Positions 32,695 to 40,677 of a DNA stretch of 64,000 nucleotides are shown here, one piece after another. Numbering within the stretch: the first letter of the stretch is position 1; every line of letters begins with the position of its first letter. The notes below the pieces were generated by a model. That model made no database searches. It saw only the letters and a program-made list of their open reading frames with translations, and had not been told where the DNA came from. The stretch covers positions 1-64,000 of the forward strand of contig NZ_MVID01000017.1 in the NCBI RefSeq assembly GCF_002086815.1, in the 5' to 3' direction. Source of the stretch: Mycolicibacterium parafortuitum. Lineage in GTDB: Bacteria; Actinomycetota; Actinomycetes; Mycobacteriales; Mycobacteriaceae. The translations under genes and the position numbers were made by a program.

Positions 32695-33972
32695 TCAACG
32701 CCGCGGCGTCCGGGATTCCTTCGCGATCGTCTTGGATTCGGCGCCTGTCTCGCTGTCGGTGTCGGTGTCGGCGGTCTTGTCGGTCTCGTCGGTATCGTCC
32801 CCGCGCTGGTTGTCGTCGGCCGCGTCGACGTCCTCGTGCGTGGCCTCTTCCTCGGCGGCCTCGGCGTCGCGTTCGGCACGGTCGCGGTGGCGGGGCTTGC
32901 GCGCATCGACCTCGATGTCGGATTCCGCCGGCTCGGACTCGGCGATGTCGGCGGCCGCGGCTTGCGGCACAGCCGTGGTGGTTTCCTCAGCACGGACGGG
33001 TTTGAACAGGCCGGCCCGCGCCGGCTGACTGTAATCGGTTCTGTCATAGGCCGATTCGATGAACTTGCGCAGTGGCGCATCGAGTGCGGCCATCGCCGAG
33101 TCCGATAGGAACGGGTCCAGCGGCATCAGCAGCGGGATCGGATAGGTCTTGATCACGTAGTAGTGCGTGTTGGACCCGGCGTCGTACTGGTAGTAGGCCG
33201 GGTCTCCGGATTCGCGCGCGGCGGCCAGGTCGGCGGCGGTCAGCTCGGTCTGAGTGGGACTGTGCACCAGGATCGTTCCCATGATCGCGTTCAGCACGGC
33301 GACCGGGTTCCACACGTAGCGGGGGAAGTCGGACCAACCGTCGTACTGGCGGGTCACGTCGATGGTGAGGTCGCCGTTGTTCGGGGTCGCGCCGTCGAAG
33401 GTGACGTCGAGCAGCGGGATCTTCGCGCCCTCGAACCGTTGCATCACACCGCCGTTCGGGCGCCCCGGGTTGCTGACCAACACGTACACGTTGCCGGTGT
33501 GCGTCTGCTTGTACACCGAGGCGGCCACCGCACCCTGCGAGTAACCGAACACCACGTCGCCGGCGGAGAGCTGTTGCCCCTCAAGCAGTTCGACGCCCTG
33601 GGTCACCGAGTCGTCATAGGTCAGGTCCCCGAACCCACCGTGCGAGAACGGCCGGAACGTGGCGCTGTAGGGCACCTGCCGGTAAGCCGAATCCGGCGGT
33701 TTCACACCGGAACCGTCGACGACGGCGGCGATGAAGTCCTCGAACTGCTGCTCGGTCGGGACACCGCCGATGTTCGTGCCGCGCAGATAGTGCAGCGACG
33801 CCATCAGTTGCGGTCCGGCCGAGATCGTCGGCGCGGCGCCGATCACCGCGGCACCGGCGACGGCCATCGCGATCACGGCCATCGCACCCCCGCCTCGAGT
33901 GCGTTCGCCGTCCGTGCACCGCGAACCGCGCGACCTGTGCGCGACACCCCTGGCGGTCCGCTCCTTCGCCAT
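32695..33972 (-). CDS. PE-PPE-domain (alpha/beta hydrolase) secreted protein with acidic tail
   Basis: Protein of 425 aa. An N-terminal Arg-rich stretch and hydrophobic helix (about 31-48) fit an export signal. The PE-PPE serine-hydrolase domain (about 50-300) has the nucleophile GYSQGA with Ser near 145, plus SNPGRPNGG typical of the family. The last 100 residues are Glu/Asp/Thr-rich and likely disordered. No PE or PPE N-terminus is present, as in other stand-alone PE-PPE hydrolases. The ATG at 33972 has GGAAGGAG upstream. It is divergent from the secreted dehydrogenase at 34223. Confidence 0.85.
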   Translation of the reverse strand: MAKERTARGVAHRSRGSRCTDGERTRGGGAMAVIAMAVAGAAVIGAAPTISAGPQLMASLHYLRGTNIGGVPTEQQFEDFIAAVVDGSGVKPPDSAYRQVPYSATFRPFSHGGFGDLTYDDSVTQGVELLEGQQLSAGDVVFGYSQGAVAASVYKQTHTGNVYVLVSNPGRPNGGVMQRFEGAKIPLLDVTFDGATPNNGDLTIDVTRQYDGWSDFPRYVWNPVAVLNAIMGTILVHSPTQTELTAADLAAARESGDPAYYQYDAGSNTHYYVIKTYPIPLLMPLDPFLSDSAMAALDAPLRKFIESAYDRTDYSQPARAGLFKPVRAEETTTAVPQAAAADIAESEPAESDIEVDARKPRHRDRAERDAEAAEEEATHEDVDAADDNQRGDDTDETDKTADTDTDSETGAESKTIAKESRTPRR

Positions 33973-34222
33973 CCGGCTCTCCTTCCCCACCCGGGCTCGC
34001 ACCCCGCGAACCGACGAGCGAGCGTGAGCATACGCGGAGATGTTTGCTCACCAACCAAGAACGAGTGACCCGAGTCGATATCCAATGCTGATCTTGATGC
34101 AGGACAGGATGCGATTTGTGACCATCGAGCGGAAACTCTGGCCGTCGCCGGATGCGGGAAATACAGTTTGCTTGACACCGGACCGTCCCGAGGCTGCGGT
34201 CCCGCGTACAGGAGGAGGAAAC

Positions 34223-36025
34223 ATGGGGGTTACTCCTGAGGGCTCAGGCAACGGGCGGCCGCCGAGCGGCTACGCACGTCATGTCGGCCGGGTCGGTGGA
34301 TTGGCGTTTGCTCTCGGTGTCGGGGCGGCGCTGCTGACCGGGACGGCGGTGGCCTCGGCGGAGACGTCGGAGTCGAGTTCGGCCTCGGCCAGTGCGTCGG
34401 CGGCGGGCAACCCGGCGTCGGACAGTTCAACGCAGCGGCAGTCCGCGAAGCCGCGGCTCGGATCACGGACCACCGCCGAACGCCCGGACCGGTCCGACTC
34501 CGAGGACGCGGATTCCCGGGACTCCGATGCCGATGCCGGAGAAGCCGATGATGGCACCTCGACCCGAAACAGTAAGCAGGACAGCGACACCGAACCGCAG
34601 ACCGCGGTACCGGACGACGAGGCGGACGACACCGTCGTCGACGCCAGAGTCGACACAGAAGCCGTCCAGGAAGCCGCAGCCGACGAGCCGTCGTTCTTCG
34701 AGCGGCTCTTCGACAACAAGACCCCGACCATCACCCACGACGCGGCGGAGGACACCGTCATCGAGGGCACGGTCGTCGGCAACCTGAACCCGCAGGACCC
34801 CGACTCCACCCGCCTGACCTACACGGCCACCCGCCCGTCCCACGGCACGGTCAGCCTCGCCGACGACGGCACGTTCGTCTACACCCCCGGCACGACCTAC
34901 ACCGGCCAGGACAGCTTCCAGGTGACCGTCAGCGACGCCCGCGACGGATTCCACATCCACGGCGCGGCCGGTCTGCTCAACCTGTTCACGTTCGGCCTGC
35001 TCGGCAGCAGCGGCCACCGCTCCACGCAGAGCGTGTTCATCGGCTCAGAGCGTGCCACGGTGGTGTCCGGGCTGAATTCGCCGGTGGACTTCCGGTTTCT
35101 GCCCGACGGCCGCATCCTCGTCGCCGAGAAGAACGGGGCGATCCGCGTCGTCGAGAACGGCACGCTGCGCACCGACCCGCTGATCACGCTCGCGGTGCGC
35201 ACGGAGACCGAACGCGGCATCGGCGGGCTGGCCGTCGACCCGGACTTCACCACCAACGGCCGCCTCTACGTCGCGTACGTCGCCGCCGACACCACCCGGA
35301 ACACGTTGTCGCGCCTGGTCGTCGACGGCAACACCGCGACGCTGGACCAGATCCTCGTGCAGTCCACCCTGAGCGCGGCGCCCAACCACCACGGCGGCGC
35401 GCTCGGGTTCGGCCCCGACGGCGCGCTGTACTGGGGCGTCGGTGACAACGCGACCGGGTCGAACGCGCAGAACCTCGACAACATCCACGGCAAGATCCTG
35501 CGGCTGAACACCGACGGCAGCGTGCCCGACGACAACCCGGTCATCGGCGGCGAGCGCACCCTGATCTACGCCTACGGTCTGCGCAACCCGTTCCGGCTGA
35601 CGTTCACCCCGACCGGCGAACTGCTGGTGGCCGATGTCGGCAACGCGGCGTTCGAAGAGGTCAACAAGGTCACCGCCGGCGGCAACTACGGCTGGCCCGG
35701 CGCGGAGGGGCTGTGCACCACCAACTGCGCGGACAAGATCGATCCGATCTACACCTACCCCCGCGAGGGCGGCGCGGCGATCACGTCGGTGGCCGTGCAC
35801 CGCGACAAGGTGTTCATCGCCGACACGGTCAAGGGCTGGATCAGGACGCTGACCTGCACCCCGGGCTACACGTCGTGCGGTGACGTGACCACGTTCGACC
35901 CGAATGCGGGGGCGACCGTCGTGCTGGCCGAAGGTCCCGACGGAACGCTGTACCAGCTGGTGTATCAGCCGGGGCGGCTGGTGCGGATCGACCTGGCCGA
36001 CCCCAGCGATCGGACCCGGGTCTGA
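34223..36025 (+). CDS. Secreted Ig-like/PQQ-type sugar dehydrogenase fusion
   Basis: Exported protein of 600 aa. The signal segment (VGRVGGLAFALGVGAALL, about 21-45) is followed by a disordered Ser/Asp/Glu linker to about 160. Residues 165-270 form a bacterial Ig/cadherin-like domain (GTVSLADDGTFVYTPG, SFQVTVSDA). Residues 275-590 are a six-bladed glucose/sorbosone dehydrogenase domain with NHHGGALGFGPDG, YGLRNPFRL and GGNYGWPG motifs. PQQ dependence is known for the family; no PQQ synthesis genes are seen here. The ATG has GGAGGAGGAAAC upstream. It shares its signal motif with the hydrolase at 16040. Confidence 0.85.
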   Translation: MGVTPEGSGNGRPPSGYARHVGRVGGLAFALGVGAALLTGTAVASAETSESSSASASASAAGNPASDSSTQRQSAKPRLGSRTTAERPDRSDSEDADSRDSDADAGEADDGTSTRNSKQDSDTEPQTAVPDDEADDTVVDARVDTEAVQEAAADEPSFFERLFDNKTPTITHDAAEDTVIEGTVVGNLNPQDPDSTRLTYTATRPSHGTVSLADDGTFVYTPGTTYTGQDSFQVTVSDARDGFHIHGAAGLLNLFTFGLLGSSGHRSTQSVFIGSERATVVSGLNSPVDFRFLPDGRILVAEKNGAIRVVENGTLRTDPLITLAVRTETERGIGGLAVDPDFTTNGRLYVAYVAADTTRNTLSRLVVDGNTATLDQILVQSTLSAAPNHHGGALGFGPDGALYWGVGDNATGSNAQNLDNIHGKILRLNTDGSVPDDNPVIGGERTLIYAYGLRNPFRLTFTPTGELLVADVGNAAFEEVNKVTAGGNYGWPGAEGLCTTNCADKIDPIYTYPREGGAAITSVAVHRDKVFIADTVKGWIRTLTCTPGYTSCGDVTTFDPNAGATVVLAEGPDGTLYQLVYQPGRLVRIDLADPSDRTRV

Positions 36026-36087
36026 ACCGGAGGTTTCAGATCGGCTCCCGGCGGGAAAGTCGCTGTCCTGCGAGTGGGAGGAGCGAG

Positions 36088-36225
36088 ATGGTGCGTGGGA
36101 AACGCGTGCGGCCGAGGACTCTGAGCCGCCTGGTCGACTTCTGCCGGACCGGATACCCGCCCGAGGTGCCGTCCACCGGGTTCGTCCCGTTGCTCGCGTT
36201 GCTGCCGCCGCGTCAGAGCAGCTGA
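36088..36225 (+). CDS. DUF3349-like miniprotein, 45 aa
   Basis: Short gene read directly from the sequence. The product contains LSRLVDFCRTGYPPEVPSTG followed by FVPLLALLPPR. This matches the start of DUF3349 proteins (helix, then W/F-x-R-x-GYP-x-x-VP...YVPLLALL), which are normally near 100-120 residues. Here the frame stops where the second half of the domain should begin. GGGAGGAGCGAG gives an excellent ribosome binding site. It could be a functional miniprotein or a truncated relic. Confidence 0.65.
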   Translation: MVRGKRVRPRTLSRLVDFCRTGYPPEVPSTGFVPLLALLPPRQSS

Positions 36226-36238
36226 CCCGGGCCTCGGG

Positions 36239-36664
36239 TCAGGCTGCGGCGCGCACCAACTCGACGACCGGGATGACGCGCGTCGTTTTGCGCTGGTAGT
36301 CACCGAACTGTGGTTCGAGCGCGACGTGCTTGGCGTAGATCTCGTCGCGCTCGGCGCCGTCGAGAAAGCGCGCGGTGGCCCGATAGGTCTCGGTGCCGAG
36401 CTCGACGGTGACGACCGGATTGGCGACCAGGTTGTGGTACCAGTCCGGGTGGGTGTCCGAGCCGCCCTTGCTGGCGAAGACGTAGACCCGGCCGTCGTCG
36501 AGCAGCGCGACCAGCGGGGCGATCCGCTCGGTGCCGGACTTGGCGCCGATGTGGTGCACGAGGACCAGCGGCTTGCCCTCGAAGATGCCGCCGGCCGTGC
36601 CGCCATTGCTGCGGAACTCGTCGATCACCTGGCGGTTCATCTCGTCGAATGCTTGTTTGTCCAT
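36239..36664 (-). CDS. Ddn-type F420-dependent nitroreductase family protein
   Basis: Protein of 141 aa in the deazaflavin-dependent nitroreductase family. Motifs are LVLVHHIGAKSGTERIAPLV near 35-53 and SDTHPDWYHNLVANPVVTVE near 70-90. It should bind F420 in a split barrel and reduce quinones or related substrates. The ATG at 36664 starts MDKQAFDEMNRQVI; an upstream frame is open but unconserved. It is convergent with the DUF3349-like gene and adjacent to the tRNA terminator. Confidence 0.85.
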   Translation of the reverse strand: MDKQAFDEMNRQVIDEFRSNGGTAGGIFEGKPLVLVHHIGAKSGTERIAPLVALLDDGRVYVFASKGGSDTHPDWYHNLVANPVVTVELGTETYRATARFLDGAERDEIYAKHVALEPQFGDYQRKTTRVIPVVELVRAAA

Positions 36665-36710
36665 GACGGGTATGGACCGTCTGCGGCGCCCCGGTATTCC
36701 CCAACGCAAT

Positions 36711-36734
36711 CAGGCCCCCTCGAAAGGGGGCCTG
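36711..36734 (-). terminator. Rho-independent-like hairpin after tRNA-Tyr
   Basis: Perfect 10-bp stem (CAGGCCCCCT with its complement) around a CGAA loop, 9 bp past the tRNA 3' end. There is no clear U-tract. Its position indicates that it ends the tRNA transcript. Confidence 0.75.
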
Positions 36735-36742
36735 ACCAGGTG

Positions 36743-36825
36743 TGGCAGGTACAGGATTCGAACCTGTGTAGGCGTTAGCCGACGGATTTACAGTCCGCTC
36801 CCATTGGCCGCTCGGGCAACCTGCC
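36743..36825 (-). tRNA. tRNA-Tyr (anticodon GTA)
   Basis: Reads as an 83-nt class II tRNA on the minus strand. The acceptor stem GGCAGGT pairs with ACCTGCC plus an A discriminator. The anticodon loop is CTGTAAA with anticodon GTA. There is a long variable arm and the T loop GGTTCGAATCC. CCA is not encoded. Class II structure with GTA is typical of bacterial tRNA-Tyr. It is divergent from yajQ. Confidence 0.95.
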
Positions 36826-36971
36826 GGGGTACTGCATGCGCTGTACAGCGCGCACAGCAGGATATAACGAACCCATACCCCCACAACAAATCGCCAGGGT
36901 GGTTTGGCTGTCGCCACGGCCTGCGACCAAGATGGTGGCAGGCATCAACACCGCGAGGGAGGGACGATCCA

Positions 36972-37463
36972 ATGGCGGATTCATCGTTCGACGTCGTCAG
37001 CAAGGTCGACCGCCAGGAGGTCGACAACGCGCTCAACCAGGCCGCCAAGGAGCTGGCCACCCGGTTCGACTTCCGCGGCACCGACACCACCATCGAGTGG
37101 CAGGGCGAAGAGGGCATCATCCTGGTGTCGTCGACCGAGGAGCGCGTGAAGGCCGCCGTCGACGTCTTCAAAGAGAAGCTGATCCGCCGCGACATCTCGA
37201 TGAAGGCGTTCGACGCCGGCGACCCGCAGCCGTCGGGCAAGACGTACAAGGTGATCGGCTCCATCAAGCAGGGCATCTCCGGCGAGGACGCCAAGAAGGT
37301 CACCAAGCTCATCCGCGACGAGGGGCCCAAGGGCGTCAAGGCGCAGATCCAGGGCGACGAGATCCGCGTCAGCTCGAAGAAGCGCGACGATCTGCAGGCC
37401 GTCCAAGCTCTCCTGCGCGGCGCCGACCTCGACTTCGCGGTGCAGTTCGTCAACTACCGGTAG
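36972..37463 (+). CDS. yajQ: YajQ-family nucleotide-binding protein
   Basis: Protein of 163 aa, the family length, with two RRM-like halves. It starts MADSSFDVVSKVDRQEV and contains ELATRFDFRGTDTTIEW and IKQGISGEDAKKVTKLIRD, both signature segments. YajQ proteins bind cyclic di-GMP or other nucleotides in some bacteria; the role in mycobacteria is not settled. The ATG at 36972 follows GAGGGAGGGAC. It corresponds to Rv0566c in the conserved M. tuberculosis order. Confidence 0.95.
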   Translation: MADSSFDVVSKVDRQEVDNALNQAAKELATRFDFRGTDTTIEWQGEEGIILVSSTEERVKAAVDVFKEKLIRRDISMKAFDAGDPQPSGKTYKVIGSIKQGISGEDAKKVTKLIRDEGPKGVKAQIQGDEIRVSSKKRDDLQAVQALLRGADLDFAVQFVNYR

Positions 37464-37466
37464 CGA

Positions 37467-37514
37467 CGTAACGCCACGGCGGTTTCGGCGCCCGATTTCC
37501 GCCCTGGCGTTACG
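37467..37514. repeat. Inverted repeat after yajQ
   Basis: Two 16-nt arms (CGTAACGCCACGGCGG, complementary to the right arm at 15 of 16 positions) begin 4 bp after the yajQ stop and precede gpsA. A hairpin with no U-tract; likely a terminator of the U-less mycobacterial kind. Confidence 0.55.
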
Positions 37515-37580
37515 CCACCGCGCGTCGCAGCAACGTCATTTCGGCCTCCGCGGCGGCTCCCCCACCCTAGGGTGATCGCC

Positions 37581-38606
37581 ATGACACCTGCGCAACGCGA
37601 ACCCAAGGTTGTTGTTCTCGGCGGTGGCTCGTGGGGCACCACCGTCGCGTCCATCTGCGCTCGGCGTGGCCCGACGCTGCAGTGGGTGCGCTCGCAGGAA
37701 ACCGCCGACGACATCAACACCAACCACCGCAACAGCAAGTACCTCGGCGACGAGGTCGAACTGGCGCACTCGCTGAAGGCCACCACCGACTTCACCGAGG
37801 CCGCCGAATGCGCCGACGTGATCGTGATGGGGGTGCCGTCACACGGGTTCCGGGGCGTGCTCACCGAACTCGCAAACCACCTGCGGCCGTGGGTGCCGGT
37901 GGTGTCACTGGTCAAGGGCCTCGAGCAGGGCACCAACTACCGGATGAGCGAGATCGTCGACGAGGTGCTGCCGGGCCATCCGGCCGGAATCCTGGCCGGC
38001 CCCAACATCGCCCGCGAGGTCGCCGACGGCTACGCCGCCGCGGCGGTGCTCGCGATGCCCGATCAGCACCTCGCTGCCAACCTGGGGAACCTGTTCCGCA
38101 CCAAACGGTTTCGCACCTACACCACCGACGACGTGACCGGCGTCGAGATCGCCGGCGCGCTGAAGAACGTGTACGCGATCGCCGTCGGCATGGGCTACTC
38201 GCTCGGCATCGGCGAGAACACCCGCGCGATGGTGATGGCGCGTGCGGTCAACGAGATGTCGAAGATGGGTGTCGCGATGGGCGGGCACCGCGACACGTTC
38301 GCCGGCCTGGCCGGGATGGGCGATCTGATCGTCACGTGCACCTCGCAGCGCAGCCGCAACCGGCACGTCGGCGAACAACTGGGCCAGGGCAAGACCGTCG
38401 ACGAGATCATCGCCTCGATGAACCAGGTCGCCGAAGGCGTCAAGGCCGCCAGCGTGATCATGGAGTTCGCCGAGAAGTACGGCATCTCGATGCCGATCGC
38501 GCGCGAGGTGGACGCCGTCGTCAACCACGGCTCGACCGTCGAGCAGGCCTACCGCGGCCTGGTCGCCGAGAAGCCCGGCCACGAAGTGCACGGGTCGGGG
38601 TTCTAG
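37581..38606 (+). CDS. gpsA: NAD(P)-dependent glycerol-3-phosphate dehydrogenase
   Basis: Enzyme of 341 aa that reduces dihydroxyacetone phosphate to sn-glycerol 3-phosphate for phospholipid synthesis in the cytosol. The dinucleotide motif VLGGGSWGTT lies near 12-21. The family's catalytic segment GALKNVYAIAVGMGYSLG (Lys near 195) and the GLAGMGDLIVTC, RSRNRHVG motifs are intact. The ATG at 37581 is preferred to a GTG at 37572 because AGGG sits at good spacing. It matches the position of gpdA1 (Rv0564c). Confidence 0.96.
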   Translation: MTPAQREPKVVVLGGGSWGTTVASICARRGPTLQWVRSQETADDINTNHRNSKYLGDEVELAHSLKATTDFTEAAECADVIVMGVPSHGFRGVLTELANHLRPWVPVVSLVKGLEQGTNYRMSEIVDEVLPGHPAGILAGPNIAREVADGYAAAAVLAMPDQHLAANLGNLFRTKRFRTYTTDDVTGVEIAGALKNVYAIAVGMGYSLGIGENTRAMVMARAVNEMSKMGVAMGGHRDTFAGLAGMGDLIVTCTSQRSRNRHVGEQLGQGKTVDEIIASMNQVAEGVKAASVIMEFAEKYGISMPIAREVDAVVNHGSTVEQAYRGLVAEKPGHEVHGSGF

Positions 38607-38625
38607 CCCCTTCGGTCTCAGCCCG

Positions 38626-39153
38626 TCAGTTGAAGTACGGGTTGGTGCCCTCGGGCCGCGCGAGCAGCGGGTTGACCGCGTTGACCCACGTCGCCTCCGG
38701 CGTGACCACGAAGCCCGCCTGGTTGCCGCTGTCCAGGCACGCGGTCACCACGCCGTCGCCGCCGCAGCTGACCGTGCCGAAACTGATCCGGGTGTTCGGC
38801 GGCAACTCGTTGACCGGTTCGGCGACGATCGGCTGACCCGCCGACCCGAAGCCCGGCGGGACACCGGCGCGGCCACTGACCAGGTTCGCGCCGTTCGGTG
38901 CGCCCGGCAGCACGCCGCTGCACCCGTACGGGCCGGACCGCTGCACCATGCACGTCAGCCCGGCGGTGGTGAACGCATACGCCGCGCCCTGATGGACGAC
39001 GAAGTTCTGCGGGTTCGCCGGGGCGTAGGCGTTGACGTTCGGGACCGGTGGAGGCGGCGGGGGCGCGGGCTGCGCCCCGGCCAGGCCGGGCGCGGAGAGG
39101 ACGCCTGCCGCGGCGACGCACGCGGCGGCAACAACAGATCGGCTCAGCACCAT
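38626..39153 (-). CDS. Secreted hypothetical protein, four-cysteine type, copy 1
   Basis: Exported protein of 175 aa with a signal peptide ending near AGAQP and a Pro-rich mature N-terminus. The domain has four cysteines likely to form two disulphides (TCMVQ, YGCSG, VSCGG, TACLD) and the conserved PGAPNGANLVSG and GFVVTPEATW segments. Its neighbour at 39190 is a tandem paralogue with the same pattern. No function is known to me. The ATG at 39153 begins MVLSRS. Confidence 0.78.
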   Translation of the reverse strand: MVLSRSVVAAACVAAAGVLSAPGLAGAQPAPPPPPPVPNVNAYAPANPQNFVVHQGAAYAFTTAGLTCMVQRSGPYGCSGVLPGAPNGANLVSGRAGVPPGFGSAGQPIVAEPVNELPPNTRISFGTVSCGGDGVVTACLDSGNQAGFVVTPEATWVNAVNPLLARPEGTNPYFN

Positions 39154-39189
39154 CACAGCCTAAGTGTCGTCATCGGGGGCGGCAGTGTT

Positions 39190-39648
39190 TCAGAACGCGT
39201 ACGACGTCGTCGGGCTGATGACGAACCCGGACTGGTTGTAGGTGTTGACGCACGACGTCGAGAAGCCGTCGTTACCGCAGCTTACGGTCTTGAAACTGAG
39301 CCGGGTGTTCGGCGGCAGGGCGGGGGCGTTCTCGACGATGCCGTACATCGGCCGCGCGGAGTTGGCGAAGCCAACACCGCCGGCGGCGTTGCCGGTGACC
39401 AGGTTGGCGCCGTTGGGCGCCCCCGGCAGCGGGCCGCTGCAGCCGTAACTGCCCGATCCGCGGTCCAGCACGCAGGTCACCCCGTCGAGCGCACTGAACA
39501 CGTACCAGGCGCCGTCGTGGGCCGCGTAGTCCTGCGGGTTCGCCGGCGGCATCGCGTTGATGTTCGGCGGCTGCGCCGATGCGACCCCGGACATGCCGAG
39601 CACCGCCGCGGCGGCGCCGACCGAAACGATCATGATTCTGCTCAGCAC
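39190..39648 (-). CDS. Secreted hypothetical protein, four-cysteine type, copy 2
   Basis: Exported protein of 152 aa, paralogous to the next gene downstream. It has a signal peptide ending at VASAQP and four cysteines in matching positions (TCVLD, YGCSG, VSCGN, TSCVN). PGAPNGANLVTG and GFVISPTTSY are shared. It lacks the C-terminal extension of copy 1. The GTG at 39648 (VLSRIM) is chosen by alignment with copy 1 and because AAGG precedes it. The tandem copies probably arose by duplication. Confidence 0.78.
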   Translation of the reverse strand: MLSRIMIVSVGAAAAVLGMSGVASAQPPNINAMPPANPQDYAAHDGAWYVFSALDGVTCVLDRGSGSYGCSGPLPGAPNGANLVTGNAAGGVGFANSARPMYGIVENAPALPPNTRLSFKTVSCGNDGFSTSCVNTYNQSGFVISPTTSYAF

Positions 39649-39711
39649 GGACCACACCTTAAACGGGTGTCGGCGGGGGCGCAGGTCCCGACGGAAAGTC
39701 TGACGGGGGTG

Positions 39712-40602
39712 TCAGTAGTAGCCGGGGCCGTCCCGGTGCCCGGGGCCGGCCATCGCCTCCAGTCGCGCGATGCGGTCGGCGATCGGCGGGTGCGTGGCGA
39801 ACAACTTGCCGATCTTCTCGCCGGACCGGAACGGGTTGGCGATCATCAGGTGGGCCTGGTCGGCCAGCTGCGGCTCGGGCGGCAGCGGGGCGCGCTCGAC
39901 GCCGGCGCTGATCTTGCGCAGCGCGCTGGCCAGCGCCAGCGGGTCGCCCGTCAGCTCGGCGCCGGACTGGTCGGCCTGGTACTCGCGCGACCGCGACACC
40001 GCCAGCCGGATGACCGTCGCCGCGATCGGACCGAGCAGCGAAACCAGAAGGATGGCAAAGGGATTCGTGCCACCTTCCCGGTTCCCGCCGAACATGCTGG
40101 CGAAGAACGCGAGGTTGGCCAGCGCGGTGATCACCGACGCCATCGCACCCGCCACGCACGAGATCAGGATGTCGCGGTTGTACACGTGCGACAGCTCGTG
40201 GCCGAGCACGGCGCGCAGTTCCCGTTCGTTGAGGATCTGCAGGATCCCGGTCGTGCAGCACACCGCGGCGTTACGCGGGTTGCGGCCGGTGGCAAACGCG
40301 TTCGGGGCGGCGGTGTCGCTGATGTAGAGCCGCGGCATCGGCTGGCGCGCCGTGGTGGCGAGCTCGCGCACGATCTTGTACATCACCGGCGCCTGCATCT
40401 CGTTCACCGGCTGGGCGTGCATCGCGCGCAGCGCCAGCTTGTCGCTGTTGAAGTACACGTAGGCGTTCATGCCGACCGCGAACAGCACAGCCAGGAACAT
40501 GATGTTGCGGCCGAACATGGCGCCGACGGCGACGATCAAACCGGAGAACACCGCCAGCAACAGGAACGTCTTCGCCCTGTTGGCGTGCGGGTGCCAAGTC
40601 AT
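39712..40602 (-). CDS. htpX: Membrane zinc metalloprotease HtpX
   Basis: M48 family protease of 296 aa that degrades misfolded membrane proteins. Two N-terminal helices (about 12-50) precede the zinc motif HELSH at 135-139, with the third ligand Glu in SREYQADQ near 212. Two further helices lie between. The ATG has AGGAGG upstream. It follows grcC1 on the same strand by 75 bp, the same pairing as Rv0562-Rv0563. Confidence 0.96.
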   Translation of the reverse strand: MTWHPHANRAKTFLLLAVFSGLIVAVGAMFGRNIMFLAVLFAVGMNAYVYFNSDKLALRAMHAQPVNEMQAPVMYKIVRELATTARQPMPRLYISDTAAPNAFATGRNPRNAAVCCTTGILQILNERELRAVLGHELSHVYNRDILISCVAGAMASVITALANLAFFASMFGGNREGGTNPFAILLVSLLGPIAATVIRLAVSRSREYQADQSGAELTGDPLALASALRKISAGVERAPLPPEPQLADQAHLMIANPFRSGEKIGKLFATHPPIADRIARLEAMAGPGHRDGPGYY

Positions 40603-40677
40603 TGTGGGTTCCTCCTCAGAAACCTGTTTACGTCATCGCAGATATCAACGACCGATCGCCCCGTCCGGGTTCCGGCC

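Noticed and set aside
34172..34200. TTGACA as the -35 of the secreted dehydrogenase gene
   Set aside because: The -10 at 17-bp spacing reads TGCGGT, which is too far from TANNNT to support a promoter call.
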